A stretch of DNA of 64,000 bases from Paraglaciecola algarum (GCF_021532655.1 NZ_JAKGAS010000004.1:186001-250000), one strand, 5' to 3'; shown: positions 8,654 to 16,841, counted from the first letter of the stretch. Program-made: numbers and translations. Notes: generated by a model not told the origin, from the letters alone.

Positions 8654-9061
8654 CTAAGGCTCTTGTGCTGCTATCGAGACATCTAAAATGCCTGCTGCGC
8701 GTGAAGCATCCATCACTTTAATTAACACATCAGTTGTGGCTTTTTTATCAGCTTGAATAACCACAGTACCTTGAGGGTTTTCAGCATATAAACGTTCAAT
8801 ATTGGCTTGTACAGCGCGCACATCGATTTTACGTTTATTGATCCAAATTTCGCCTTTGTCACTGATAGCCACTAAAATGTTAGCGCGATCTTTCTTAACA
8901 GCCGTAGCCGCTTCAGGGCGATTTACATCAATCCCTGCTTCTTTCACAAACGAAGCCGTCACGATAAAGAAGATCAGCATAATAAACACTACGTCTAACA
9001 TAGGTGTCATATCAATTGCTGCTTCTTCGTCATCCATCATGTTTTGAAAATGTTGTTTCAT
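8654..9061 (-). CDS. exbD2: ExbD proton-channel subunit (TonB2 system)
   Basis: A 135-residue biopolymer transport protein with one TM helix (about 22-42). Asp23 in MTPMLDVVFIMLIFF corresponds to the conserved protonatable Asp of ExbD/TolR. The periplasmic domain (about 45-135) has the usual DKGEIWINKRKI and VVIQADKKATTDVLIKVMD segments. It should form the proton channel with ExbB and energise TonB. It sits between exbB (32 bp) and tonB (8 bp). Confidence 0.95.
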   Translation of the reverse strand: MKQHFQNMMDDEEAAIDMTPMLDVVFIMLIFFIVTASFVKEAGIDVNRPEAATAVKKDRANILVAISDKGEIWINKRKIDVRAVQANIERLYAENPQGTVVIQADKKATTDVLIKVMDASRAAGILDVSIAAQEP

Positions 9062-9093
9062 AAATTTCTCTTATTCTTTCTCAATTGAGCCGG

Positions 9094-9618
9094 TTAAATG
9101 TGGCGTTCCATCATTAACGCGTCTTCTAATTTTGCTCGTTCTGATTTAGTGGTACGTGACAACCAACTTGAGGCAAAAACACCAGACAGCGCGCCTACCA
9201 TGCCAGCCATAGTGGGGATAGTTGCTTTAGATACCCCCGATGCCATTGAGCGAGCATTACCCGAACCTGAAATAGCCATTACGTCAAATACTTCAATCAT
9301 GCCGGTAACTGTGCCCATCAAACCTAACAAAGGACACAAAGCAACCAATGATTGAATAATAGGAATACCGGCCCCTAACTTAAGTGACACTCTAGAAATC
9401 ATGGCTTGACGTACTTGCTCAGCATTCCAAGAAGAGCGTTCAGCTCTGGCGTTCCATTTAGCAATGACGTTCTTTTTGTATTGCTTGTGCGTTACAAACA
9501 CATACATAGCTCTTTCTAAAATCATCAACCACATCACAAAAATGAGTGCTCCGATAACCAGTAGGACTTGCCCACCGGTTTCGGTAAAATCTCGAATGGT
9601 TTCTAGAATTTCAATCAT
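9094..9618 (-). CDS. exbB2: ExbB proton-channel subunit (TonB2 system)
   Basis: A 174-residue MotA/TolQ/ExbB family protein. TM helices lie at about 14-36, 95-118 and 130-152, with the family signature LCPLLGLMGTVTGMIEVF and ISGSGNARSMASGVSKATIP. The N-terminal TM with LILERAMYVF is typical of ExbB2. It should form the ExbB pentamer around ExbD. It is 8 bp after the TtpC-like gene and 32 bp before exbD. Confidence 0.95.
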   Translation of the reverse strand: MIEILETIRDFTETGGQVLLVIGALIFVMWLMILERAMYVFVTHKQYKKNVIAKWNARAERSSWNAEQVRQAMISRVSLKLGAGIPIIQSLVALCPLLGLMGTVTGMIEVFDVMAISGSGNARSMASGVSKATIPTMAGMVGALSGVFASSWLSRTTKSERAKLEDALMMERHI

Positions 9619-9626
9619 GGCTTTGT

Positions 9627-11012
9627 TTACGCTTTAGCTTTACTAGAATTTTGCGCTTCGGCACGCTCAGCAATCACACCGGCTGCTTGTTCTTGCAACA
9701 CATACACTATGTTTTTGCTACGAGTATTCAACATGGCATAAAGTAAGGTCATTGGGATAGCTACAACCAAGCCAAGTACTGTGGTAACAAGTGCTGTTGA
9801 AATACCACCAGCCATCAATTTCGGGTCACCTGTACCAAATAAGGTAATCGCTTGGAAAGTGTTAATCATGCCCGAAACCGTACCAAGTAAGCCCATAAGC
9901 GGAGCCACAACAGACATCACTTTAATAATCTGTAAGAAGCGTCCTAATTTAGGTACTTCACCTAAAATAGCTTCGGTAAGGTGTAACTCAAGCGCTTCTG
10001 TATCAGCTTCCGGGTAATCGTCACGAGCTTTCATGACGCGGCCTAGTGAGTTATTAGTTTTAAAAGTGCTCGACTTTAATTGACGATTAACTTTAGCGCC
10101 TTCTATGCCTAGCACTATGAATCTCCAAAGTGCGATAAGTAGACCAACAGCACCTACAGACAAGATGATGTAACCCACCGTTCCACCTTGTTCAACGCGC
10201 TCTTTCAAACTTGGAGCTTGCACCAACAACTTAAGAATTGAACCGCCTGTTGGGTCTAAACCAAACTCAACTAAATCCCCTGAAGACTGTTGTAAAGCCG
10301 CTGCACTGTCACCGTAACGACCAGCAGGCTGACGAATTAATTCAGCTACAGAGCCTGTCGTACCATTGTAATCTAGGTATTTTCCTTCAGCGGCTAGAGC
10401 AAACGGCCCCACACGTAACACTTCTTTACTGACTTTATTACCGCCAGCTTCAATTACGTCTGTGGTGAATGTAGTCACCTTGCCTGATTCTGTCATTTCA
10501 CGTTGCATTTCAAACCAGACACGTTCAATTTCTTCGATAGATGCTAGTTTAGAACTGGCACCCATTGACTGAGCTAAGTTATCTAAAAATTCAGCACGAC
10601 CAGGTATTTGTGCCGAAATAATTGAGTTTTGGAATTTACTTTTGGTATCACCAGACACTTGCTGCAACACACCAAACAACTCTTTTAACGAACCTAAACG
10701 TTTGTTCATGGCTTCGTTTAAATCAGCTAATTTAAATTCGTTCTCTTCAAACTGAGTTTCTAACTTTTCAGATAGAGCTAATGCTTGATTACGAGTTGAT
10801 TTAGCTTGACTAAGCATGGCATCTTGCTCAGAACGTTTTTGTGCAAATTCCATTTCACGTTGAGCATTTTGTTTATTTTGCTCAAACTGACCTTGCTCTA
10901 ATTGTTTTAACAAGGCATCTAAATCAAGAGCGGTATCTTCTTTAGCAGATGCAAAGCCTGTGACTACACTTAACAAACAAACTAATAATAAGTTTTTATT
11001 TAAAAATTTCAT
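9627..11012 (-). CDS. ttpC: TtpC-like MotA/TolQ/ExbB family protein with periplasmic coiled coil
   Basis: A 461-residue protein with a signal peptide (about 1-23, TGFASA), a long Gln/Glu-rich coiled coil (about 30-115), a periplasmic middle region, then a C-terminal MotA/TolQ/ExbB domain (TM at about 278-298 and two near 360-435, motif VVAPLMGLLGTVSGMINTFQ). This two-part form is TtpC, the fourth essential component of Vibrio TonB2 systems. It is thought to bridge the inner-membrane motor and the envelope. It sits between DUF3450 (12 bp) and exbB (8 bp). Confidence 0.9.
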   Translation of the reverse strand: MKFLNKNLLLVCLLSVVTGFASAKEDTALDLDALLKQLEQGQFEQNKQNAQREMEFAQKRSEQDAMLSQAKSTRNQALALSEKLETQFEENEFKLADLNEAMNKRLGSLKELFGVLQQVSGDTKSKFQNSIISAQIPGRAEFLDNLAQSMGASSKLASIEEIERVWFEMQREMTESGKVTTFTTDVIEAGGNKVSKEVLRVGPFALAAEGKYLDYNGTTGSVAELIRQPAGRYGDSAAALQQSSGDLVEFGLDPTGGSILKLLVQAPSLKERVEQGGTVGYIILSVGAVGLLIALWRFIVLGIEGAKVNRQLKSSTFKTNNSLGRVMKARDDYPEADTEALELHLTEAILGEVPKLGRFLQIIKVMSVVAPLMGLLGTVSGMINTFQAITLFGTGDPKLMAGGISTALVTTVLGLVVAIPMTLLYAMLNTRSKNIVYVLQEQAAGVIAERAEAQNSSKAKA

Positions 11013-11024
11013 TTTAATCAGGCC

Positions 11025-11810
11025 TTAATCTGTCATGGCTACAGGTAGCATTAATAGGTCTGGAGCGAGTTGTTTCTTGGCCATACGCAAACCTTTAGTC
11101 ACTTGTGTGCGGTAACTAGAAGGTAATGCTTGCCACTCGCCGGCTTTCTTATTCCAAGAACCCTGCAAACTTGCATCACGTGTTTGATAAATAAGTGCAG
11201 TACGCCCTACTCTTAAAAAGTCCACATCACGCTCTTGACCATCAATTGTATGTAGGCCACTGTAAGCTTCTAAAGTGCGTCCGTAATCCATTTCAACTTG
11301 GTAAGCTTCCATCACACGCCGAAACTTTTCAGAAGGCGCGATATCTGCTCTATCCATCATGTTTTTTAAATCTTCTACACGCTTAGCCCTTTCTTTAGGC
11401 AAAAACGGCACATCTAAGCTCACAAACTGTTCAAGCCCAGTGATCATTCGCATCATAAGTGGAGTGATTTGACGTTCGATAACACTAACATCGTCAATAG
11501 CTGCATTTAAGTCAGCCATTTCTTGCATTTGGTTGTCGATTTGTTTGGCTAATTGACCGTTGTAGACGTCCAAGCCTGTAGTTTCTTTATTAATAGCTTT
11601 AAACTGCTGCAACTTGTCACCAATTTGGTCGGTGATTTTATTGATCTTTTCTTGAGATTTCACCGCTGACTGGTTGATTTCAGTAGCTTTATTAACCGCC
11701 GGCTCTAGGAACTTTCCTTCCTGAGCTAGACTGTTTGTCGCTGCAAATATTGTTATTAATGCAGCTGATACTTTCTTTAATGTATCAGGAAACTTTGTTA
11801 GTTGTTTCAT
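11025..11810 (-). CDS. DUF3450 periplasmic coiled-coil protein, first gene of the TonB2 operon
   Basis: A 261-residue protein with an N-terminal signal peptide (ending near NSLAQ, about residue 29) and a helical coiled coil (about 35-110) followed by a compact domain with motifs PFLPKERAKRVEDLKNMMDR and DVDFLRVGRTALIYQTRD. This is the DUF3450 family, which almost always leads TtpC-ExbB-ExbD-TonB clusters. Its role is not established; a periplasmic partner of TtpC is likely. It starts the operon and has three PhoB-like repeats about 75-105 bp upstream. Confidence 0.9.
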   Translation of the reverse strand: MKQLTKFPDTLKKVSAALITIFAATNSLAQEGKFLEPAVNKATEINQSAVKSQEKINKITDQIGDKLQQFKAINKETTGLDVYNGQLAKQIDNQMQEMADLNAAIDDVSVIERQITPLMMRMITGLEQFVSLDVPFLPKERAKRVEDLKNMMDRADIAPSEKFRRVMEAYQVEMDYGRTLEAYSGLHTIDGQERDVDFLRVGRTALIYQTRDASLQGSWNKKAGEWQALPSSYRTQVTKGLRMAKKQLAPDLLMLPVAMTD

Positions 11811-11881
11811 GCTTCAAACCCTAAATATTGTCCATCAGTGGTTTACTGATAATTCAAAACTGCGAGCAGGATAAGCACTTT

Positions 11882-11912
11882 GTGTGACAGAAATATTACA
11901 AGTATGTGACAG
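11882..11912 (-). promoter_or_regulatory. Candidate triple PhoB box upstream of the TonB2 operon
   Basis: On the minus strand three 7-mers, TGTCACA, TGTAATA and TGTCACA, follow each other at an exact 11-bp pitch, the spacing of PhoB monomers on Pho boxes. The last ends about 72 bp before the DUF3450 start. The rest of the 372-bp gap (11811-12182) shows no gene. It contains other scattered TGACA-like words (near 12024 and 12085) that are not in phase. Confidence 0.6.
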
Positions 11913-12182
11913 TAAAATGACGCGACTACAATTATTTAAAAACACTATGTTTGCCAGTCATTTAGAGATATTGAATTGACATACCTAAAAGAACAATTAA
12001 ACACCAATAAGATTGCAGTTATATGACAAAAATATGATATTTGATGGGGCTATTATTCAAACTAAGCTATTAAGACATAACTATGTCACTGGGATTAGGT
12101 TCACTGATTTGTTTTTTACAACAGCTGAACTCAGAATAGGGGAAATACAAAACTTGAAAGGTCAAGGTCACAAATTAACTGG

Positions 12183-12638
12183 TTAGGCCACCAATTCAAC
12201 CAACATAGCTAGCTTTTCAATACCATGGGACGGAGTCCACCTTTTAAATTCGAGAAAACCATGCTTCTCATACAAATTAATTGCAGGTTTATTTACCGTA
12301 GCGGTTTCTACAATCGCAATTGAGATGTCGAAGGTTTTAAGAACATAGTTTATCAACTTGTCTGCTATCCCCTGTCTAAAGTACTTTGGATCAACAGTTA
12401 AACTATGAATATCTAATTGTTTTTTATCTATTTCTATTTCAATAACTGCTGCAAGAGTATAATTATCACTAAAACCATAAAACTCAGTTTTTGAATTAGC
12501 TATATTGTTGGCACTACGTGACAGAGGTGGGAACTTAGCAACATCAATAAGCTGAGCTTCAACTTTATACGAGTTTTGAAAAACAGAATAAATTTGATTC
12601 GCAACGATTTCATTAGAATTTTCAAGTTTTATTATCAT
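12183..12638 (-). CDS. GNAT-family N-acetyltransferase
   Basis: A 151-residue GNAT-fold protein. The acetyl-CoA binding segment is HSLTVDPKYFRQGIADKLIN (the Q/R-x-x-G/A loop), followed by the C-terminal NKPAINLYEKHGF motif common in this superfamily. The substrate is unknown. I choose the ATG at 12638, which has GAGG six bases upstream, over the upstream ATG at 12659, which has none. It stands alone between the TonB2 promoter region and the M64 peptidase, with no operon partner. Confidence 0.8.
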   Translation of the reverse strand: MIIKLENSNEIVANQIYSVFQNSYKVEAQLIDVAKFPPLSRSANNIANSKTEFYGFSDNYTLAAVIEIEIDKKQLDIHSLTVDPKYFRQGIADKLINYVLKTFDISIAIVETATVNKPAINLYEKHGFLEFKRWTPSHGIEKLAMLVELVA

Positions 12639-12662
12639 ACTTTGCCTCAAGACTGACATTGC

Positions 12663-12694
12663 GCTTTAACACCTTTTCAGGTTGAGGTTAAAGC
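12663..12694. repeat. Inverted repeat between the GNAT and M64 genes
   Basis: Perfect 8-bp arms GCTTTAAC and GTTAAAGC enclose a smaller ACCT/AGGT stem. It lies 24 bp upstream of the chosen GNAT start and could be an operator for that gene. Its function is not known. Confidence 0.4.
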
Positions 12695-12868
12695 AAACTT
12701 GACGCATTGAAACATAATTCATCTGCATTGTAGTCAAAAAATCCTATCAAAAAGATTACTCTTCAAGGCTAAGGCCATGCAGACTTAATTAACCTGAGCC
12801 AGTAGGTTCCTTATGCAAGGTGCCTCTGTTAAAGTTTTTAATAGGCTTTGCTGTTTTTTAGGGGAACA

Positions 12869-14260
12869 ATGAAAAATATCATTAGGTTTTTAGCATTAGT
12901 ATTATCTTTCAGCGCTTCTGCCAAGGTACAAACCTTGCGGCTTGATTACTATCACACCGGCGATAGTCAACAAGAAGTTTTCTCATTAGACAGGGTAGTA
13001 GTTGAACCATTAGCTTGGCCTGGTCCAAACTCACAAGTTTTCGATAATCTAAATCGTGGTAAGTACCGCTTTATTGTGAAAAACAAAATGTCCCAAGAAT
13101 TGTTGTTTACCCGCAGTTATAGCTCTATTTATGGAGAATGGGAAACCACCGCAGAAGCTAACAAAATAAAACGAACATTCCATGAATCATTGCGATTTCC
13201 TATGCCAGAGGACGAAGTCATTATTGAAATTGAAAAACGTGATACAAATCATCAATTTCAAAAGGTATGGAGCACAGAGATCGATCCAAATCATTACTTA
13301 AACCACAGAGAATCAGCAGCATACAGTGAACAACTTATTGCCATTGAGCAAAATGGCGATCCAAAACATAAAGTCGATTTGCTTATTTTGGGTGATGGTT
13401 ATACGGCAGCAGAACTAGCTAAATTTAAAGCCTCAGCAAAAGCGCTTAGTGAAGCATTATTTGCCACCAGCCCATTCAAGGAAAACAGAAAAAACTTCAA
13501 CGTATGGGCTTTAGCCCCGCTTACTAATAAGAGCGGCGTTTCACGGCCATCAACGAAAACTTATCGTGATAGCGCACTAGGTGTGACTTATGATGCTTTT
13601 GGCTCTGAGCGTTATGTGTTAACCAATGACAACCGCAATTTTCGACGTATTGCCTCATCCGCTCCCTACGACTTTGTTGAAATTATCGTAAACAATGACA
13701 CCTATGGCGGTGGCGGTATTTACGGTTTATTTTCAACCGCAGCTGCCAATAATAAGTGGGCAGATTATCTGTTTATTCATGAGTTTGGCCATCACTTTGC
13801 CGGGCTTGCCGATGAATACTATGCGGCTTCAGTTGCCTACGCTAAACCAACCAATATCATTGAACCTTATGAGCCAAATGTAACGGCCTTATTAGATGGC
13901 GAAACATTAAAATGGCATGAAAAAGTGAACACACACACTCCCTTGCCCACCCCTTGGCCCAAACAAGCATATGAAAAACACACCCATGAATATCAACAAA
14001 CCCGTAGCCAATTGCGTAAAGCCAATAAACCAGAAAGCGAAATGGAAAGATTATTCAAACAAAATCAGGGGGTTGTGGAAGGCATGTTTTCTAAAGCCGA
14101 GTTTAACCATGTAATCGGCGCGTTTGAAGGGGCAAACTATTCGGCCAAAGGCTTTTATCGCAGTGAGTTAAACTGCATTATGTTTACCCGCACTGATGAT
14201 TTTTGCAATGTGTGCCAACAAGCCATTGTTGATGTGATTGAATTGTATTCAAGTGAATAA
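12869..14260 (+). CDS. Secreted M64-family zinc metallopeptidase
   Basis: A 463-residue protein. The frame extends upstream to a TTG (12848), but the ATG at 12869 has AGGGGA just before it and begins a clear signal peptide (MKNIIRFLALVLSFSASA). The N-terminal part (about 20-130) is a beta-rich domain of the kind preceding M64 peptidases. The catalytic domain carries HEFGHHFAGLADEY at about residues 304-317, the HExxHxxGxxD zinc site of the M64 (IgA-peptidase-like) family. It probably acts in the periplasm or outside the cell on proteins; the target is unknown. It is monocistronic. Confidence 0.9.
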   Translation: MKNIIRFLALVLSFSASAKVQTLRLDYYHTGDSQQEVFSLDRVVVEPLAWPGPNSQVFDNLNRGKYRFIVKNKMSQELLFTRSYSSIYGEWETTAEANKIKRTFHESLRFPMPEDEVIIEIEKRDTNHQFQKVWSTEIDPNHYLNHRESAAYSEQLIAIEQNGDPKHKVDLLILGDGYTAAELAKFKASAKALSEALFATSPFKENRKNFNVWALAPLTNKSGVSRPSTKTYRDSALGVTYDAFGSERYVLTNDNRNFRRIASSAPYDFVEIIVNNDTYGGGGIYGLFSTAAANNKWADYLFIHEFGHHFAGLADEYYAASVAYAKPTNIIEPYEPNVTALLDGETLKWHEKVNTHTPLPTPWPKQAYEKHTHEYQQTRSQLRKANKPESEMERLFKQNQGVVEGMFSKAEFNHVIGAFEGANYSAKGFYRSELNCIMFTRTDDFCNVCQQAIVDVIELYSSE

Positions 14261-14262
14261 TT

Positions 14263-14377
14263 TAATGGCTACGCCATTATATGTGCTTCGCATACAGGGC
14301 ATGAGCTACGCTCACCTAAAAGATATACGCTTCGCGTACCGCAATCCATTGCGGATTTTCAAACCTCATCCCTGAGG
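14263..14377. repeat. Array of six consecutive small hairpins
   Basis: Directly after the M64 stop codon come six different short inverted repeats about 20 bp apart. They are TAATGGC/GCCATTA (14263-14279), a TGTGC/GCATA stem (14282-14294), TGAGC/GCTCA (14302-14314), TACGC/GCGTA (14326-14338), CCGCAAT/ATTGCGG (14339-14354) and CCTCA/TGAGG (14364-14377). The first four have three-base loops that alternate TAC, TTC, TAC, TTC, each closed by C-G. There is no T-tract after the array, so it is not a standard terminator. Confidence 0.6.
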
Positions 14378-14384
14378 CTCGACA

Positions 14385-14613
14385 GACTTTTTACCAACAG
14401 CCGCAAAAAGTATGCAAAAAGGCCCGTGCTCCACAAACTTTCCTGACCTAAAAAACCCTATCCTTCAAAGTCGAAACGGGCATAAGTCGCATCCATGCTA
14501 TAAAAGATGCCCTTGCCCAAATGTCCCTATTTGGACATTCGACAAGGACAGTTTTTTTTAGGGAAAGTTTCAGTCGCGAAAAAATCAAAAGCATGGCGTT
14601 GCCATTTAGAAAA
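14385..14613 (-). repeat. Structured repeat family, copy A (diverged, inverted)
   Basis: Read on the minus strand this segment aligns by eye with copies B (16173-16590) and C (17255-17550). It shares GCCATGCTTTTGATTTTTTC, a central hairpin (here AATGTCC/GGACATT), a TTTTATAGC block and a GGAGCA tail. It is clearly more diverged than B and C are from each other. An 80-codon frame on the plus strand (14507-14749) lies mostly inside it and is not supported as a gene. The rest of the 14261-14717 gap is the hairpin array. Confidence 0.6.
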
Positions 14614-14717
14614 AAAATTTAACAGACTAGTGAACATTCATTTGGATTGCCCATTTATTTTAGTATGTCCCGAACACCATGAAAGTGAATCCCTTCAGCG
14701 ACTAGGACTCCTTGATT

Positions 14718-15059
14718 TTATAGCTCACTCACAACGGTATTTGATATAGATTCGACAACAATCTGATTAATACTTTTCCCTGTTGCTGAAGCTTTGAGAA
14801 CTAGGCTTTCATGCAGTTCTGGGCTAATGCGAACATTGAATTTACCTGAGTAATTTTTTCTAGGGTTCACGCCATCTTCACTGCACATTTCAAGGAACAT
14901 ATTTAGTGATAGCTGACCTTCTTTATGCAACCCCTTAATATCAGAAGCATAAAAATCTGCGCCTCCATTCAAATTAGTAAATTCTCCCCGAAACATTTCA
15001 ATTTCAGGATCATAATTAATAACAGCATCATAACCATCAATTTTCATAACATTTTTCAT
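14718..15059 (-). CDS. hicB: HicB-family antitoxin
   Basis: A 113-residue protein with the N-terminal HicB partial RNase H-like fold (MKIDGYDAVINYDPEIEMFR, GLHKEGQLSLNMFLEMCSED) and a C-terminal ribbon-helix-helix DNA-binding segment (KFNVRISPELHESLVLKASA). It should neutralise HicA and repress the operon. Its ATG overlaps the HicA stop codon by 4 bp, so the order is toxin first, as usual for hicAB. Confidence 0.9.
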   Translation of the reverse strand: MKNVMKIDGYDAVINYDPEIEMFRGEFTNLNGGADFYASDIKGLHKEGQLSLNMFLEMCSEDGVNPRKNYSGKFNVRISPELHESLVLKASATGKSINQIVVESISNTVVSEL

Positions 15060-15310
15060 GGTTTCACCTCATTCATCTCAAACCAACGTCGAATACTACT
15101 CACAGCACCTTTATCCGTATCAGGTGATGGGTGCGGACAATGAAACACTCTGCGCTCACCAAACAGCCTCACACCAATACGAGAACCTTCACCCTCAACT
15201 ATTTCCGCACCTAGTTCAATAAACAACAACTCAATGTCTTTCCATTTTACATTTCCACTTACAGGCCTAGCAAAAATAAGTGCGAGTGTTTTTTGATGCT
15301 TTTTCTTCAT
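15056..15310 (-). CDS. hicA: HicA-family mRNA interferase toxin
   Basis: An 84-residue HicA-type toxin with a double-stranded-RNA-binding-like fold. It has NVKWKDIELLFIELGAEIVE, then GEGSRIGVRLFGERRVFHCP and HPSPDTDKGAVSSIRRWFEM, matching the longer HicA subfamily. The GSH motif with the catalytic His in shorter HicA proteins reads GSR here, while FHCPHP keeps two histidines. In this subfamily that may be normal rather than inactivating. It should cleave mRNA when HicB is lost. No Shine-Dalgarno is seen before the ATG. Confidence 0.88.
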   Translation of the reverse strand: MKKKHQKTLALIFARPVSGNVKWKDIELLFIELGAEIVEGEGSRIGVRLFGERRVFHCPHPSPDTDKGAVSSIRRWFEMNEVKP

Positions 15311-15319
15311 GAAGCGATC

Positions 15320-15339
15320 GTAGTACTATATTGTAGTAC
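15320..15339 (-). promoter_or_regulatory. Candidate HicB operator at the hicAB promoter
   Basis: The heptamer GTAGTAC occurs twice with a 13-bp pitch, 10-29 bp upstream of the hicA ATG; the first copy lies inside the palindrome TAGTACTA. This position and repeat structure suit autoregulation by the ribbon-helix-helix antitoxin. Confidence 0.5.
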
Positions 15340-15363
15340 CGTCAAGCGAGAGCTATGGATGAG

Positions 15364-15423
15364 CTATAACGCCTACAGTAAGCGCGCCGCTCTTTGGCGT
15401 CGCCTTGGCTGTGATTGTTAGGA
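15364..15423 (-). other. attC-like recombination site (integron cassette end)
   Basis: On the minus strand the 60-bp segment starts TCCTAAC, with the stop codon TAA of the upstream gene inside it, and ends GTTATAG. Between them lie imperfect palindromic arms, ACAG-CC-AAG-G-CG-A-CGCC against GGCG-CG-CTT-A-CTGT. They leave one unpaired G and one unpaired A on one side, like the extrahelical bases of attC sites. Core boxes match the RYYYAAC/GTTRRRY consensus only partly. No integrase gene or second clear site is present. Confidence 0.45.
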
Positions 15424-15933
15424 TTTATTACTACGCTTTATTCTCCTCAGCACTGCGCCTTTCATCAACTCCCAGTCGCTGTTCAATCGAGCTTCAGCTT
15501 CCTGGTAGCCTAGATCAGCCGATAATCGTAACAATGACTCTGCTTTATTCAAACACCCAAGGTCACACTCTTTTAGTGCACGAGCGTGAAAATCGATAAA
15601 AAGATAATATTTTGCTTCGGCTGAATTGTTCTCTGATTCACGCTCAAGATCGGCAATGTATTCTTGGTGAGCAGTATCACTGAGTGCTTTATAATCACGA
15701 ATCATTACTTTCTTGGCGGAAAATGCATCTATTAAGGAAAAAATCATTGATCCCAAATCTTTTTCTGCTTCATCCGGAATTTTATCTTGAAACCACTCAA
15801 TTTCAGTTCGGGCACCGTCGAACTCACTTTTTCTAATTGTTTCAGTAGACGCCGAATCAACCGTGTAGAAGATTATCTCTTCCCCATCTTCATCAAAGTG
15901 AATAAGTACATCCCTTTTTTCATTGGCTGACAT
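15418..15933 (-). CDS. Hypothetical acidic protein of the toxin-antitoxin island
   Basis: A 171-residue soluble protein with no signal peptide or TM helix. The N-terminal half is acidic (VLIHFDEDGEEIIFYTV). The C-terminal half is helical, with a segment CLNKAESLLRLSADLGYQEA that resembles a single Sel1/TPR-like repeat. I do not recognise the family. Its stop codon lies within the attC-like core site, as in integron cassettes, so it may be a captured cassette gene. It is followed on the same strand by hicAB after about 108 bp. Confidence 0.6.
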   Translation of the reverse strand: MSANEKRDVLIHFDEDGEEIIFYTVDSASTETIRKSEFDGARTEIEWFQDKIPDEAEKDLGSMIFSLIDAFSAKKVMIRDYKALSDTAHQEYIADLERESENNSAEAKYYLFIDFHARALKECDLGCLNKAESLLRLSADLGYQEAEARLNSDWELMKGAVLRRIKRSNKS

Positions 15934-16172
15934 TGTGCAATAACTCCAAGTGATCCTAACAGTTATTAGTCGGAAGTCGGGTTAACTCCGAAATTGGAGC
16001 TGCCCCTTTTTATTCCCATATATTTAATTTTTCTATCTTTTCATACTCTTACACATTCGCAAAGAAGAGTTTTTTATTATCTCATTTGAGGAAAGCTAGG
16101 GTCGGATTAAATACATACCTGTTTAAGCTAGGCAAAAAGCAGCAGCGTCAGGTTCTATACTTCCCTTCTTTT

Positions 16173-16590
16173 GCCTTTGTGGCGCAGCCATGCTTTTGAT
16201 TTCCCCGCGACTCAAAATTCCCCATAAAATAGTTGGCTTGTTGAGTGTCCGAGCAAGGACGCTCGGACAAGGCAATCCTTTATAGCTGGGAGCGGCTTAT
16301 TGCCCTCTCAGCATCGAAGTCAATTATTTTATGGTTCTGGAATTTGGTAGAAGCAGAGACTTTCTTGGTTACTTATTTTGTCGTTGACCAATTTTTACGG
16401 GATTAAAATGGAACTGCTTTAGCTGGCCCGAAGGGGGAAATACATGGATGTATTACATAAAAGAAGTAACTGGTGCAGCAAGGATGCTGTATCAAAAACG
16501 CATGCGACCGCCAAGGATGGCGGAAGGTAGAGTAACGCAGGAGCAGTTACCGAGATGGCTGAACGAAGTGAATGAAGTGTGCGTAGCACA
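16173..16590 (+). repeat. Structured repeat family, copy B
   Basis: It is nearly identical to copy C over a core of about 200 bp (from GGCGCAGCCATGCTTTTGAT to GGTTACTTATTTTGTCG). It includes a perfect hairpin TGTCCGAGC/GCTCGGACA (about 16246-16269). Copy B carries about 80 bp that C lacks between TTTTGTCGTT and GAAGTAACTGG. Short frames on both strands here (16448-16654 and 16419-16619) are repeat sequence. The gap 15934-16172 has no gene; a CTCC/GGAG hairpin lies near 15985-16000. Confidence 0.75.
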
Positions 16591-16620
16591 TGCTTTAAAG
16601 CCCCGTCTGATGACGACACC

Positions 16621-16839
16621 TTACGTTCGCCAATTAATATCTATTTTTTTATGAGTCGCCACGCAATCACGTAAATATAAATTAATAAGACTCTGATATG
16701 GAACACCTGACTCTTCAGCCATGTTTTTAAAGTAGGCAATCACATCTTCACCAAGACGCATAGTCACGGATTTTTTCAATTTACTGGCGTAAGGGTTTTT
16801 ACGCGACTCCATTACTGATAAATCATATTCATCTTTCAT
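16621..16839 (-). CDS. brnA: BrnA-family antitoxin
   Basis: A 72-residue ribbon-helix-helix protein with the BrnA core KKSVTMRLGEDVIAYFKNMA, then ESGVPYQSLINLYLRDCVAT. It should bind BrnT and DNA. It is 2 bp downstream of the toxin gene. BrnA proteins are often a little longer at the N-terminus; the frame starts MKDEYDLSVMESRKNP, which looks complete. Confidence 0.9.
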   Translation of the reverse strand: MKDEYDLSVMESRKNPYASKLKKSVTMRLGEDVIAYFKNMAEESGVPYQSLINLYLRDCVATHKKIDINWRT

Positions 16840-16841
16840 AA

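Noticed and set aside
14507..14749. 80-codon plus-strand frame
   Set aside because: It covers repeat copy A and the antisense end of hicB; codon content looks like shadow sequence.
16419..16654. Two overlapping short frames on opposite strands
   Set aside because: Both arise from repeat copy B, which is shared in part with copy C where the frames are not kept.
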